Shown: positions 33,066-42,903 of the stretch, one piece after another | Position numbering within the stretch: position 1 is the first letter of the stretch | Layout of the letters: each line of letters opens with the position of its first letter | Origin: Malania oleifera | Lineage: Eukaryota; Streptophyta; Magnoliopsida; Santalales; Ximeniaceae | DNA: 64,000 bases | Direction: 5' to 3' | NCBI RefSeq assembly: GCF_029873635.1 | Contig: NC_080423.1 | Span: 109,137,087-109,201,086 of the forward strand | The notes under the pieces: model-generated | Database searches by the model: none | The model's input: the letters and a program-made list of their open reading frames with translations, nothing else | Told to the model about the DNA's origin: nothing | Position numbers and translations under genes: made by a program

Positions 33066-33180
33066 AAAAACTAATTGGGGATATTGGCCAGGTTCAATCA
33101 GATAAAACCTTCCTATGGGACTTAAAAGGGTAGTTTAATCTGATTGAGCCGTGCCAATATCACATATCACATATGCATGC
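33066..33180 (+). ncRNA. MIR171: MIR171 microRNA precursor hairpin; mature miR171 at 33141-33161
   Basis: The 3' arm contains TTGAGCCGTGCCAATATC, preceded by TGA, i.e. the 21-nt miR171 sequence as found in several plants, starting at 33141. The 5' arm GATATTGGCCAGGTTCAATC (33080-33099) is its near-complement with two mismatches and one G-U pair, in the expected star position. The stem continues inward (CAGAT/ATCTG, AAAC/GTTT, CCTT/AAGG) to a short loop around 33110-33125. miR171 guides cleavage of mRNAs for HAM/SCL6-type GRAS transcription factors, controlling meristem and branching programmes. The exact subfamily member is not assigned. Confidence 0.93.
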
Positions 33181-33302
33181 TGATTGATGACTGAGCAAAC
33201 CCAATTTATTTATCAGTTTGTGTTATAGAATTTGTATGTTGCCTATGTTGATTAATAATTAAGACGATGCGAATTTCGTTTTTAATTAATTCTTTCACTC
33301 AG

Positions 33303-33605
33303 ATCCCGTTTAGAACTTGAAAATATTAGAAAAAGAAAAAAAGAAATTAAGAAATTCAAGTTTTCATGTTTGGTTATCAAAGAAAATTATTGAAAGAAAA
33401 TAAAAATATATCAAATTCACTAATTTTATTTTTTAATCATATAAAAACTAATTTTAATTTTTAATCATATAAAAACAAACTTTCCTTTTTTAATAAAATT
33501 TAATATAGAAATAAAACCCAATAAAAATAAATTTCTTCCTTATTTTCCTTTACTTTTTTTTCCCTTCCCTAAGTAAAATCTTTGATCCATACGAACCATC
33601 AAAGT
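33303..33605. mobile_element. MITE-like repeat, copy E
   Basis: From GATCCCGTTTAGAACTTG to AAATCTTTGATCCATACGAACC, with the same interior as copies A and C (GTTTGGTTATCAAAG, then ATTTAATATAGAA). The outer ends form imperfect inverted repeats. It lies 120 bp downstream of the MIR171 hairpin. Confidence 0.5.
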
Positions 33606-34764
33606 TTGTATTATATTTAATTAAATTTGGACTCGAAACTCAAGTTTTATTTAAATTTATACAAATTCAAATTTAAAATTTTGAATTTATATTTTTTTAA
33701 TGAAATATATATATATATACACGTATGTTTGTATAAGTGAACAACCTGCCTACCTAATTTTTGAAAAATAAAAATGGATATTGCAATTCACTTGGCCAGA
33801 AGAGTCTCCAAATCATATTCTCCACATAAAATTGAAAATACTTCAAATACGAGACAAAAAAAAAAAATCTTCTCACTATAGTATGAATTTTATGTCTTAA
33901 ATTTGAATTTGGTGAACAAATTTCAATACAACTTGGAATTTGACTTTTCCTAACATAGGGTGAGGGCGTTTCTATTGGAGAGGAATTAAGGGCATATATC
34001 AAAAGGTTTCCATCCATCATTGGGTCTAATAGGGCTTAAGGCTTAGTGGGCTGTTCATGTATAGGGAGCTTTAGGGCTAAACTTCAATCATTAGCTCTAG
34101 AATTGCTTAGGCAACCACTTATTCAACCTCGCAAGTGCCAGACCTTCACTGTTTAATTAAGAATACTCATTTGTAATTCTTTTGTCTCTGCCGTAATTGT
34201 TATTATTATTATTATTACTATTGTTGTTGCTTTAAGAGAACAAACATAAACACAATGATCACCTTTAAATTAAGAACAATTATGCATTGCATATTATTCA
34301 GATTCAGTTCAGACTCGAACCTCTCAAAGGAATAAATGTCAAACCACTCTTGTATAAATTTGGTTGGCTTATATCCTAAAACCTTTATATGTGCAGAGCT
34401 CTTCATATTTACTCTTGGACATAAAAGGTTACATTAATACAGCCTGTGACCATCAATAGGAAGAACCATTACAATGGATCTTCCCCCTCCCACAACACAC
34501 CCCTCCTATTCTCTCTCTGTTGAGGGGAAATCACACAATTGAATTAAAAAAAAAAAAAGACTCGAGAGAAATATTATGCAACCACCAATCCATCAAAATG
34601 CATCAATCCCAGATAGTCTCAAGAAAAACTTGCATGCAAGAGGACACTACATGTAATTTACAACGCACCAATTTCATTGTGCCATGTCAACATTTTTCAA
34701 ATGGGAATCCATCAGAGCCATCCTCATTTTGGTGCAAGTCGATTGCGTTTTCAAAAAAGAAAAA
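33606..34764. other. Intergenic, AT-rich
   Basis: Contains a TA-type microsatellite (about 33706-33718) and a TTA repeat (34200-34217). No gene recognised. Confidence 0.4.
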
Positions 34765-34840
34765 TTGACAAAGCACAGTGAGATTGGTAAATTATAAATT
34801 CATTGACAAAGCACAGTGAGATTGGTAAATTATAAATTCA
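34765..34840. repeat. Perfect tandem duplication of a 38-bp unit
   Basis: The unit TTGACAAAGCACAGTGAGAT...AATTCA occurs at 34765-34802 and again, without change, at 34803-34840. It is directly 3' of the F-box/FIST gene, probably in its 3' UTR. Confidence 0.85.
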
Positions 34841-34897
34841 GCATCCCCTTCGAATGCAATCGTGCCATTGATCTCAAAGAGAAACAATAGGCAAGAG

Positions 34898-35665
34898 CTA
34901 ATGCTCTGAAACCGGTGGAGTATAGGACATCACAAGATAAATGGTGCTGTAAGCATGCAGGCAGCAACGGGCATTTTCTTCGCAACTCCCTTTCCAAATT
35001 GAGCTTGAAGAACAGCGACCAATTTCCCTGCCGCAAAAGATTCCCGCAACTGGCACCCCAGGGAAGTTCTCCGTGAATGGGGAGCTGTCAATATTGGAAC
35101 ACCCAAAAAACGACTCACCACGACCACAGCAAGAGAAGAGGAGACCCCCAAAAACTTCCTTCTTCTCACCATAACTGGCAGTACCCTCCACATAATTTCT
35201 TAAGTTTGCAGAGGTATTGTTACAAGAAGAAAGTGCAGCATTGGAATCTGAATGGTAGAACCGGAAGAAATCACCCGTTCTAATACCAAAACCATTGATG
35301 AAAAGGTACTCCTCATCTCCTCTGTTGAAAACGAAAAACACCAAACAATTTTTCAAGAACAACTAAAAAATGCAAGAAAGCTGTGATATTATCCTTTTCT
35401 CTTTTTGAGAGAGAGCACAAGTGGTTCTCTCAGATAAGGTAGCACCACCCAGACGTGTGACAGCTATGTTTTCTTTCTGTTCTAATTTATTAATGGACTT
35501 AATGAGAAAAATCTAAAGATATAACGAGGAGAGTTCCATATCTTACCCTAAAACCTCATGGAAAGCCAAAGATGTCATCAACTTCACCTTCCCCGGCCCA
35601 AGAGAGTATTTTCTTCGTTCCTTAACCCCAATGTACAAATCAGGGCATTCAATATGATCCCCCAT
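34898..35665 (-). CDS. F-box/FIST-domain protein, two 3' exons (35547-35665 and 34898-35321)
   Basis: Reading the minus strand, exon 35665-35547 encodes MGDHIECPDLYIGV...SLAFHEVL. It joins through GTAAGA...TTTCAACAG to exon 35321-34898, which encodes GDEEYLFINGFGIRTGDFFR, LFSCCGRGESFFGCSNIDSS, ENFPGVPVAGIFCGREIG and a terminal YSTIYLVMSYTPPVSEH before TAG. These are the FIST C-domain signatures found in plant F-box proteins such as Arabidopsis At5g63520 (from memory). Such proteins are presumed substrate-recognition subunits of SCF ubiquitin ligases with a sensor-like FIST region. About 180 codons are present. The F-box and FIST N-terminal exons are not found upstream, where a long AT-rich stretch and retrotransposons begin. 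The gene is therefore either 5'-truncated or has a very long intron. The exons themselves are intact. Confidence 0.85.
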
Positions 35666-38030
35666 CTGTTTTAAATTCAGAAAGAGCATAAAGTGAGAAG
35701 ATATAAAAATGCTAATGCAGACATTAAATGCTTGCAAATTCTTTTCTTTTAATTACTTGTCTTCGAAGCTGTGCAGCAACTTAGGAATGTACCAGTGCAC
35801 GAGCTTAAAAACAATTAAATAACTCAAAGTCGACGAAATTGACATTCCCAAATATGTACTAGCATCAATTTTTTCCTCTCTATTTACAAGACAATAATGC
35901 CAGACCATGTAGTGACTACAAACTAAAAACTTTCAGGAAGGGGAAGTTCTACTAGGAAATAAATCAGCATTAAGTTCCCAAGAAAGAGACTGCCTCAACA
36001 TAAGGCAACAAATTTCCAACACAAAATTGAGAATCAAGTAAGTTCTATTTAGAAAAAAAAGAATATTACTGTAGCATATACAGTTCTAAATTGAGATTCA
36101 AATCGTGGATTGAAATCCCAGTTTTGCCAATAGAGAATTGATAATCAGAACGCACCACAAATTTTCAAAACCTATTCCCAATGAGATGTATATGTATAAA
36201 AAAAACAAAATACAATCGTTAGATATTTTAACAGATAAGGACTGAGTGCCAAGTGGAATAGCCCTTGCATTCAAGAACATACAATACTAAATTTAATCAC
36301 AGAGAAAGTAAGAATATAGTGCTAAATAAACTGTAGAGACCATAATAGACGTGTGTAATAATTGACAGAATATAATTAAAAATTAAGAAATCAAGAAACC
36401 TAATAAAAAATGAATATTATGGCATTTAACAATTAAAATAATCATATTTTATGTGTATACTTTCACCAGGAACTAGAAAGCAAGGAAAAAAACAAATAAA
36501 ACCAAGAAAATAATTTTAAAAAACTAATAATTAAACTTTGAAGTAAAGAATTCTCCAAAGCCTCAAAACTCCAAAACTTCAAATAAAACCAAGAAAAATG
36601 ATTAAACAAGAACTGAACTTTAAAGTTGAGTCTCCAAAACTTCAAACCCGCCTCCAGCCAACCAAGGTTGCCGTCGAAGAGTCCCTTTTTCAATGGAAAA
36701 ACAAGAGAAGCCCCACAAGTTTGAGAGGTGAATCACACAGAACCAGGCTTCTCAATTCATCAGATACCAGAAGGCCAAGAGTCATATATTTTTTGTCTCT
36801 TTGAAACTGTAGTTTTAAATAACTGCTGCAACCGTTACATGGAGCAGCATTTTTGGGATCTTGATACAGTTAAGACATTGCAAAAGCAGTGAGAATAACG
36901 ATCACATCATGGACTGCTACTTCTATGCCCTCCAGAGTTTGTAAGGAGACCGCTACAGTTATTGCACTACTATTATGAAAAATGTATATTTTTCATCTAT
37001 TATTTTTCTTATCATTTTCAATAATTTTTCCTTTATCGTCAATGCAAAGATAAGAAGATTATAACAAGATGATAACTGTTGAAATACATTGGAAATATTT
37101 TGAATATCATGCATACTTGGTGAAATTATTCGATATGATAAAATATACAAAAGTGTCGTAATATTGATGTCATGATACACATTGTGTTAATTAACACATC
37201 ACAAAATGTTCAGATGATTCCAGAACTTAGTATATGATTGAGTTGAAACTAAATTGAAATGAATAACTTTGATTCTGGTACAGCACGACCATATGAGCAC
37301 ATTGAGCAGACTCGTGAGTCAGCTCAAAGACAAGTAAGAACCGATTACTGCCATTTTGTCATAGCTCAAGTTTTAAGTGTTTGCATGGATATTCTGGATT
37401 AATCTCAGTTCAATTATTTTATACTTGATTGTTACATGTGAATAGACATTTATATATGATTATCTAGCATTAAAAATTGAATTTTTATTTATATTTATAT
37501 TTAGTACGATGCCAAATCTAGACAGCAACACTTGCTCCTCAATGCACATAATTTTAAAATGCACATATTTTCTAATAAACTCAAATTAACATTTGTTGCT
37601 TTTTTTTGCTCTTATAGCTCTGAAGTTTCCCAAATTAGGGAATACAATCTTACCGTATTGTTGCATGATGTTCATTCAAGAAAACTAGGTTTTATTAACA
37701 AAAGCAAAGAGATGATGTGTCATTCAAAGTCTCAAATGGCTAACCCTAACCGCATGCATCTACATAACATTCTCTAGTGCAGCTTCAACATAACAAGAAG
37801 AGAAAAAGAAAAGAGAAGAGTAAAGACACAGTTGTTCATATAGTCAAAGGGAGATACAAAAGTGGATCGAATATATTCTTGAATGCTCTTTGATTGCAAA
37901 GCTCAAGTCTATCAATCAGGCTTATTCTAAAAGAGCAATCTTTTTGAAAGTTGTGAGACTTAAAGCCTATGTGAACTGTGAAGCTCCACTGTAGATTCAA
38001 GGCTTCTAAACAAACAGTTTCAGTGAATAA
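35666..38030. other. Unannotated stretch upstream of the FIST exons
   Basis: AT-rich. I looked on the minus strand for the missing F-box/FIST exons and found none that I can support. Short ORFs here lack family motifs. Confidence 0.4.
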
Positions 38031-38450
38031 GCTGTGGGAGAAGTTCATTCAATGTGCAGCTCATCCTACGAATCTGTCAACTCATGCTAAAGCTCAGGAA
38101 CTGCTTAGCCATATGACGTGCCACATACTTGTGCTCATTTACTTGGTTGAGAGTTTTTTTTGGTAGTTTTGGATCTAAATCAATGAAGATCGAGTATGCT
38201 TAGACTAGTAGTTTGACTGTTTGTTCAAACTACGTATCTAAGCTGTGGGAGAAGTTGATTCAATGTGCAGCTCATCCTACTAATCTGTCAACTCATGCTA
38301 AAGCTGAAGAACTGCTTAGCCATATGATGTGCCACATACTTGTGCTCATTCACTTGGTTGTAAGTTTTGTTTGGTAGTTTTGGATCTAAATCGGTGAAGA
38401 TCAAGTATGCTTAGACTAGTAGTTTGACTGTTTGATCAAATTAGGTATAT
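38031..38450 (+). repeat. Tandem duplication of a 211-bp unit
   Basis: Unit 1 (38031-38241) and unit 2 (38242-about 38450) both start GCTGTGGGAGAAGTT and contain CAATGTGCAGCTCATCCTAC, ACTGCTTAGCCATATGA and AGTATGCTTAGACTAGTAGT, with few differences. Unknown origin, no convincing ORF. Confidence 0.85.
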
Positions 38451-38779
38451 CCATGGACTAGTCGTCCCGTTGATTGATTGTATTGATTTGAGAATCCGTG
38501 TGCCAAGTGCGCATGTGCTATTGTCAAATAGTGGAATAATAAAGTGAGTCCCTTGGGTATTGAAATAGGTCGCATGAGACGACCAGTATTAGTTTTGGTG
38601 TATTTTCTGATTTCTTGTTATTGGTTTATTATTGTTTAGTTGCTTCCGTTAATAACATCCATGATATTCTTGTCAAAATTATTAATGATGTTAGTTTTGT
38701 TAAGACAAAGAATGAATGTAATAATATAGATAATAGGAAAATGAAACTAAATGCAAAGTCCATAAACTTGACGCAATGT

Positions 38780-39985
38780 ATACTTGATCCAAAAGAGTAT
38801 ACAAGGGAAACAAACCAAGTGATAGAATCTAAAATAAATATGCAAATGCATGAATATGAGATATTTTGTATGAAAGAGAATGAAATTATGTTACTGGCAT
38901 TATTTAGCCCAATGAAAGCATAGGGAAGTTGTATACTGATGATGATGATGTGAAAAAAGATTCCAAGGTCGTTACACCCAAATGGGAAGCTAAAACGGCA
39001 GTAAGCATCTCAACAAGCTAGAGCTTGATGAATTAATTGGGTCACTTACTACCAAGGTCTTAAATTTCAATTTCGACTCAAATTTCGAAGCTCCAAAAGT
39101 ATGGAAATTTCTATTTCGAATTGAAAAAATAATGAAAATTAGTACTAAAGCATGTAATTCTTTGTGAAACTTTAAAAATGGTTAACAAATATAATAATGT
39201 TAGTTTTAGAACTAATATATTACAAGTTAAATACATTTATGTTGTGTATGAGGTGGAAAAGTTGTAATACAATATGTGTATCAAACATATTTGTAAGATA
39301 AATGTGCATTAAACATATTCAGTTAATACATATGAAATTCATAAATCATTTAAATATTATTTATTATATAAATAATGATAATTTAGACATGAATGGTTAA
39401 ATAAAATATTGTTGTGAGTTTATTTTTTCATATAATTTCAAAATCATTTATCTTATGTTTCAATAAAAATAAATAAAATAAATTAAGAGAGAAATTTTAC
39501 TTCACTCCTAAATTTCTCATTTGAATTTCAAGGAAATTTCATTGCATAGTTAAAATTTCAAGAAGTTTCGCAAAAAAAATTTCAAGATTTCGATAAATTT
39601 CAAATGATTCATTGAGATTTTGACAGCAATTATGCAAGACAGAAATCAACTACTATTTCGATTTCGAGGGTGATGGAAACCGAAAATTTTGACAATTTCA
39701 TGGAAATTTAAGACCATGCTTACTACCCATGAGATCACAATGAAGAAAAAATGTAAAGGAAGCCACAACGAGTCATTGCAATTGCAGAAAAAGATAACTC
39801 ATTCTTAAGTCGAGAAGGTTCAAATGGAGATGATCAAAACAAAAGTCATTCTTGCTTGAGTAGCAAATTCCTTAAGAAAAAGGGTTCTTTCAAGAAGAGG
39901 TTTTACAAAAGTTGGCAACAAAGACAACCAAAATAAGAACAAAGAAGTGCTACGAATGCAAAAGGCCAGTGCACTATAGAAACTT
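38780..39985 (+). pseudogene. Ty1/copia gag (UBN2-type) relic, interrupted by a MITE
   Basis: The coding remnants show gag landmarks in order: ESKINMQMHEYEIFCMKENE (about 38826-38885), KLELDELIGSL (about 39015-39047, with a stop and frameshift), MKKKCK (39740), and a CCHC knuckle CYECKRPVHYR at about 39951-39983. The MITE at 39054-39718 splits it between LTT and THEI. No LTR or pol is attached. Confidence 0.7.
39054..39718. mobile_element. MULE-like MITE (665 bp), perfect 9-bp TSD CTTACTACC
   Basis: The ends AAGGTCTTAAATTTCAATTTCG and GGAAATTTAAGACCATG are inverted repeats. CTTACTACC flanks both sides (39045-39053 and 39719-39727), and removal restores the gag frame locally. A 9-bp duplication is typical of Mutator-like elements. 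No coding capacity. Confidence 0.8.
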
Positions 39986-40470
39986 TTTTTTTTGGGGGGG
40001 GGGGGAGAAGATAATAAAAAATATATTAAAATAGAAAATACAAAGTACAATGTGTGAAGGACAAGACATCCTCCAAAAAACAACTAAAACAATTACAATG
40101 ATGCTTCCCTCCAATCCAATCCCTAGATCAAACGGTGACATCCGCCAAAAAGAACTCAAACGAGTGTGCCCAAAGAGAAGCCAAGAAAACTACTCTATGT
40201 CACAAAAAATGAGGAGAGACTGCATTAGCCTAAAAAATTCTCATATTCCTCTCAATCCAGAGTCCACACAATAACAAAGACCGCAATACCCACACTTCAC
40301 CAAATCAAGAAAAGGGGCACAACAAAATTGGTTCACCACCCAACAATGAAGAAAAAGGTGTACATTAGTTTCATTAGACTCATGGCACATTATGCACAGA
40401 TTACAACTGAGTGTCTTATAGGGTCTTCTAACCTGAAACAGATCACACAAATTAATCACGTTGAGAGTCA
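39986..40470 (-). pseudogene. L1-type LINE 3' fragment with zf-RVT motif
   Basis: On the minus strand the region near 40470-40300 encodes SCNLCIMCHESNETNVHLFL followed by HC, the zinc-binding zf-RVT motif near the C-terminus of plant L1 ORF2. The T run at 39986-39994 (an A run on the coding strand) marks the 3' end. 5'-truncated, as is usual for LINEs. Confidence 0.7.
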
Positions 40471-40480
40471 TGGTGACACA

Positions 40481-40612
40481 GGGGCTGCATCAATGATCTG
40501 CAGCCAAGAAAGATAGAAGGAAGAGAATGGAAAGGAGAGGGTAGAGAGGAGATACAAGGGGGAAACACACGTTCGCCTTGTCAAATCAAATTCAACACCA
40601 ACTTTTACATGG
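40481..40612 (+). repeat. Repeat R, copy 1, left part (continues at 46296-46560)
   Basis: Starts near GGGGCTGCATCAATGATCTG and leads through a purine-rich stretch to CCAACTTTTACATGG, where the gypsy element inserted. After the gypsy element the sequence resumes CTTTCACACACTAT...AAACACACATAAC. The whole matches 54047-54440. Non-coding. Confidence 0.7.
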
Positions 40613-41002
40613 TGTTAGGGAGTGACAATGTAATGGGGAAAAGGGGGAGAGAGATACTGCTATAATTGTATTCTCCAGGGATTTAGAATGAATATATGTT
40701 TATCTATGTTATCGTTTGTATGGTTATTCTCTTATAGTTGAATAATACAAGTAGTCATTTTCATTGTGGTGTTTTGTTGCCTTGGATTGTGATGTCTCTG
40801 ATTGTTATAGTCTTATTTGGTGTATAAGAATATATTGCTTATGTGATATCCCATTGTTCCTTGTTTTTCTTAAGTATTGAGACTCACCTGGTACTCGTAC
40901 TTGCAGGCTTGAACATGTGAGACTTGACTGACTTGTCGAGGGAGAGCTCTCAACGAGTGCCACACGGCCCTTACTTGAGTCCCATTTTGGGGGTCCGTGA
41001 CA
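40613..41002 (+). repeat. 5' LTR of the 5.7-kb gypsy element
   Basis: 390 bp with TG...CA ends, followed by PBS TGGTATCAGAGC at 41005. Confidence 0.92.
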
Positions 41003-41034
41003 GTTGGTATCAGAGCACAGCGTGTGCGAGCACC

Positions 41035-42331
41035 ATGAGTGGTAATATGAGAAACAAGTTAGGAAAAGTGGAGCGCATTGAGGCGCTTGAGACGAAACTT
41101 GTAACCCTGGAGACAACGTGCAGTGAACTCCAAGGGTTGGTGGCAACATTGATAAAGGAGAAAGGCGTGCCAACAGAGCTTGAGGACACTGAAAAAAACC
41201 CCAGAGAAAATCTCTATGGGGTATCAAAAGTTGTAGAGAGACTTGAGGAACTTGAAAAATTAATTCGACGTGTGAAATCCTTGGAGAAAAGGCCAAGATA
41301 GCTTGAGGCGGCTGGAACATATTGAGGGCATATTGCCATCTCTTTCATCCCAACGGGGAGAGCCAATAGAGCTTGAGACCTCCTTACGGGAGCTAACAGA
41401 TAATTTTGATTTCCTTGCAGAAGATGTTAAGGAGTCCATTACTGTTTTGAAGGAAGATTTGAAGGAGATGGGCAATGTCCAAAATGTGGTGGTCCAGGTC
41501 CAGAGGGATTTACAATAGAAAACTGTGAAAGTAAATGCAGTGGCACAGATAGCTCGAAGGCCGGTTGCAGATCCAAGTGAGGGTTTTCGATTGAAGGTAC
41601 TAGAACCTAAAAGTTTTGGGGGTACGCAAGATGCAAAGGAGCTGGACAATTTCTTCTTTGATATGGAGCACTACTTCACGTGCTCACGAGTGGATCTAGA
41701 AGTGGACCAGGTAAATATGACAACGGTATACCTGGTTGGGGATGCAAAATTATGGTGGAGAACTAAATGGAATGATATTTAGCACAATAGATGTGTTATT
41801 AACATGTGGGAGGGGTTGAAACAAGCATTGAAGACCCAATTCTATCCAGAAAATATGGAGTACATAGCAAAGTGCAAAGTAATGAAATTGCAACAAACCG
41901 GCTCAATAAGGAGTTATGTACGGGAATACCAAGTCTTGATGTTGGACATCATAGACATGACTGAATCAGATAGACTGTTTCATTTTCTTCAGGGTTTGAA
42001 GACATGGCCAAGGAATGAAATACGTCGGCAAGGTGCTGGTGATCTCTCTTCTGCCCTCGCTGCTGCTAAACGGCTGGATGATTTTTCAGACAATTCTAGG
42101 AAGCGAAATTTCCCTATGTCCACCAATAATGATTCCAGGCCTAGTAAAGTGTACAAGCCCACAAATGAGGGAAGGGATAGGGAGACAAATAGTTCTTGGA
42201 AAGATAAAAGAACGCCCATGAATAGAGAGTGGAGGGGCGGACGAACAGGGGGTGGAGAGCGTCGTGTGCCGATCTCATGTTTTCTTTGCATGGGTCCACA
42301 TCGAGTGGCGAAGTGCCCTAAAAGGCTTTGA
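41035..42331 (+). pseudogene. gag of the gypsy element (frameshifted)
   Basis: Begins ATG AGT GGT at 41035 with a coiled-coil-rich N-terminus (KVERIEALETKLVTLE, VVERLEELEKLIRRVKSLEK). It is broken near 41302 and 41519. It continues with the retrotransposon gag core (about 41590-42060: KSFGGTQDAKELDNFFFDME, WWRTKWNDI, NMEYIAKCKVMKLQQTGSI) and a zinc-knuckle-like CFLCMGPHRVAKC at about 42277-42316. Stops at 41518, 41782 and 42331 show it is dead. The product would be the capsid protein that packages the RNA intermediate. Confidence 0.8.
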
Positions 42332-42876
42332 ATGCTTTAAAGGCCCTTCGAGGGGTAACCGAAACATCGATAGCAACCCCAAAAGAACAACAGAATATGG
42401 TGGGAGCATTGAGATTTTTGGGGGCATTAGAGCGCCAAGTAGTTACCAACAAATCTCAGGAGAAGGGATTAATGTACGTTGATCTACTTTTGAATGGAAA
42501 GAAAATCAAGACCATGATTGATACAAGAGCCATCCATAATTTCATTGCTGATTCAGAAGCCCAACGGTTGGAATTACAAGTAGATAATGATGTGGGGAAG
42601 TTAAAAGCAGTGAATTCTCAAGCATTAACCACGGTAGGAGTGGCACCTAAAGTAGCCTGCCAAATGGGGTCGTGGTCTGGAACAGTTGATTTCATCGTGG
42701 CACCCCTCAACGACTTTGATGTGGTATTGGGGATGGATTTTCTTAAAGTGACACGCTCAATGTCGATCCCAGCTGCGGATTGTCTTGTGATAATGGGAAA
42801 TATACCTTGTGCGGTCCCCGTAGCCTACAACAATTTCGATGAGAAAAAGTTGCTTTCATCCCTTCAATTCAAGTAG
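42328..42876 (+). pseudogene. Retroviral-type aspartic protease of the gypsy element, active-site Gly lost
   Basis: Contains the protease fold pattern MYVDLLLNGKKIKTMIDTRAI...DFIVAPLNDFDVVLGMDFL. The catalytic motif D-T/S-G-A is DTRA: the Gly codon is AGA at 42526-42528, most simply GGA to AGA. The enzyme that processes Gag-Pol would be inactive. The frame overlaps the end of gag. Confidence 0.8.
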
Positions 42877-42903
42877 GGAGTAAAAAGAGGAGAAGCTTCT
42901 TTC

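Noticed and set aside
32653-33105. 150-codon ORF over the CT tracts and MIR171
   Set aside because: Most of it is a translated CT microsatellite (SLSLSL...) spanning the promoter. Only the last part downstream of the TATA box could be transcribed.
36098-36280. Minus-strand segment MFLNARAIPLGTQSLSV as a possible upstream exon of the F-box/FIST gene
   Set aside because: No convincing splice sites around it and I cannot match it to the FIST family with confidence.
40805-41320. 171-codon ORF on the minus strand across the gypsy LTR and gag start
   Set aside because: Covers LTR, PBS and gag antisense. A similar ORF appears only because the 3' LTR repeats the sequence.
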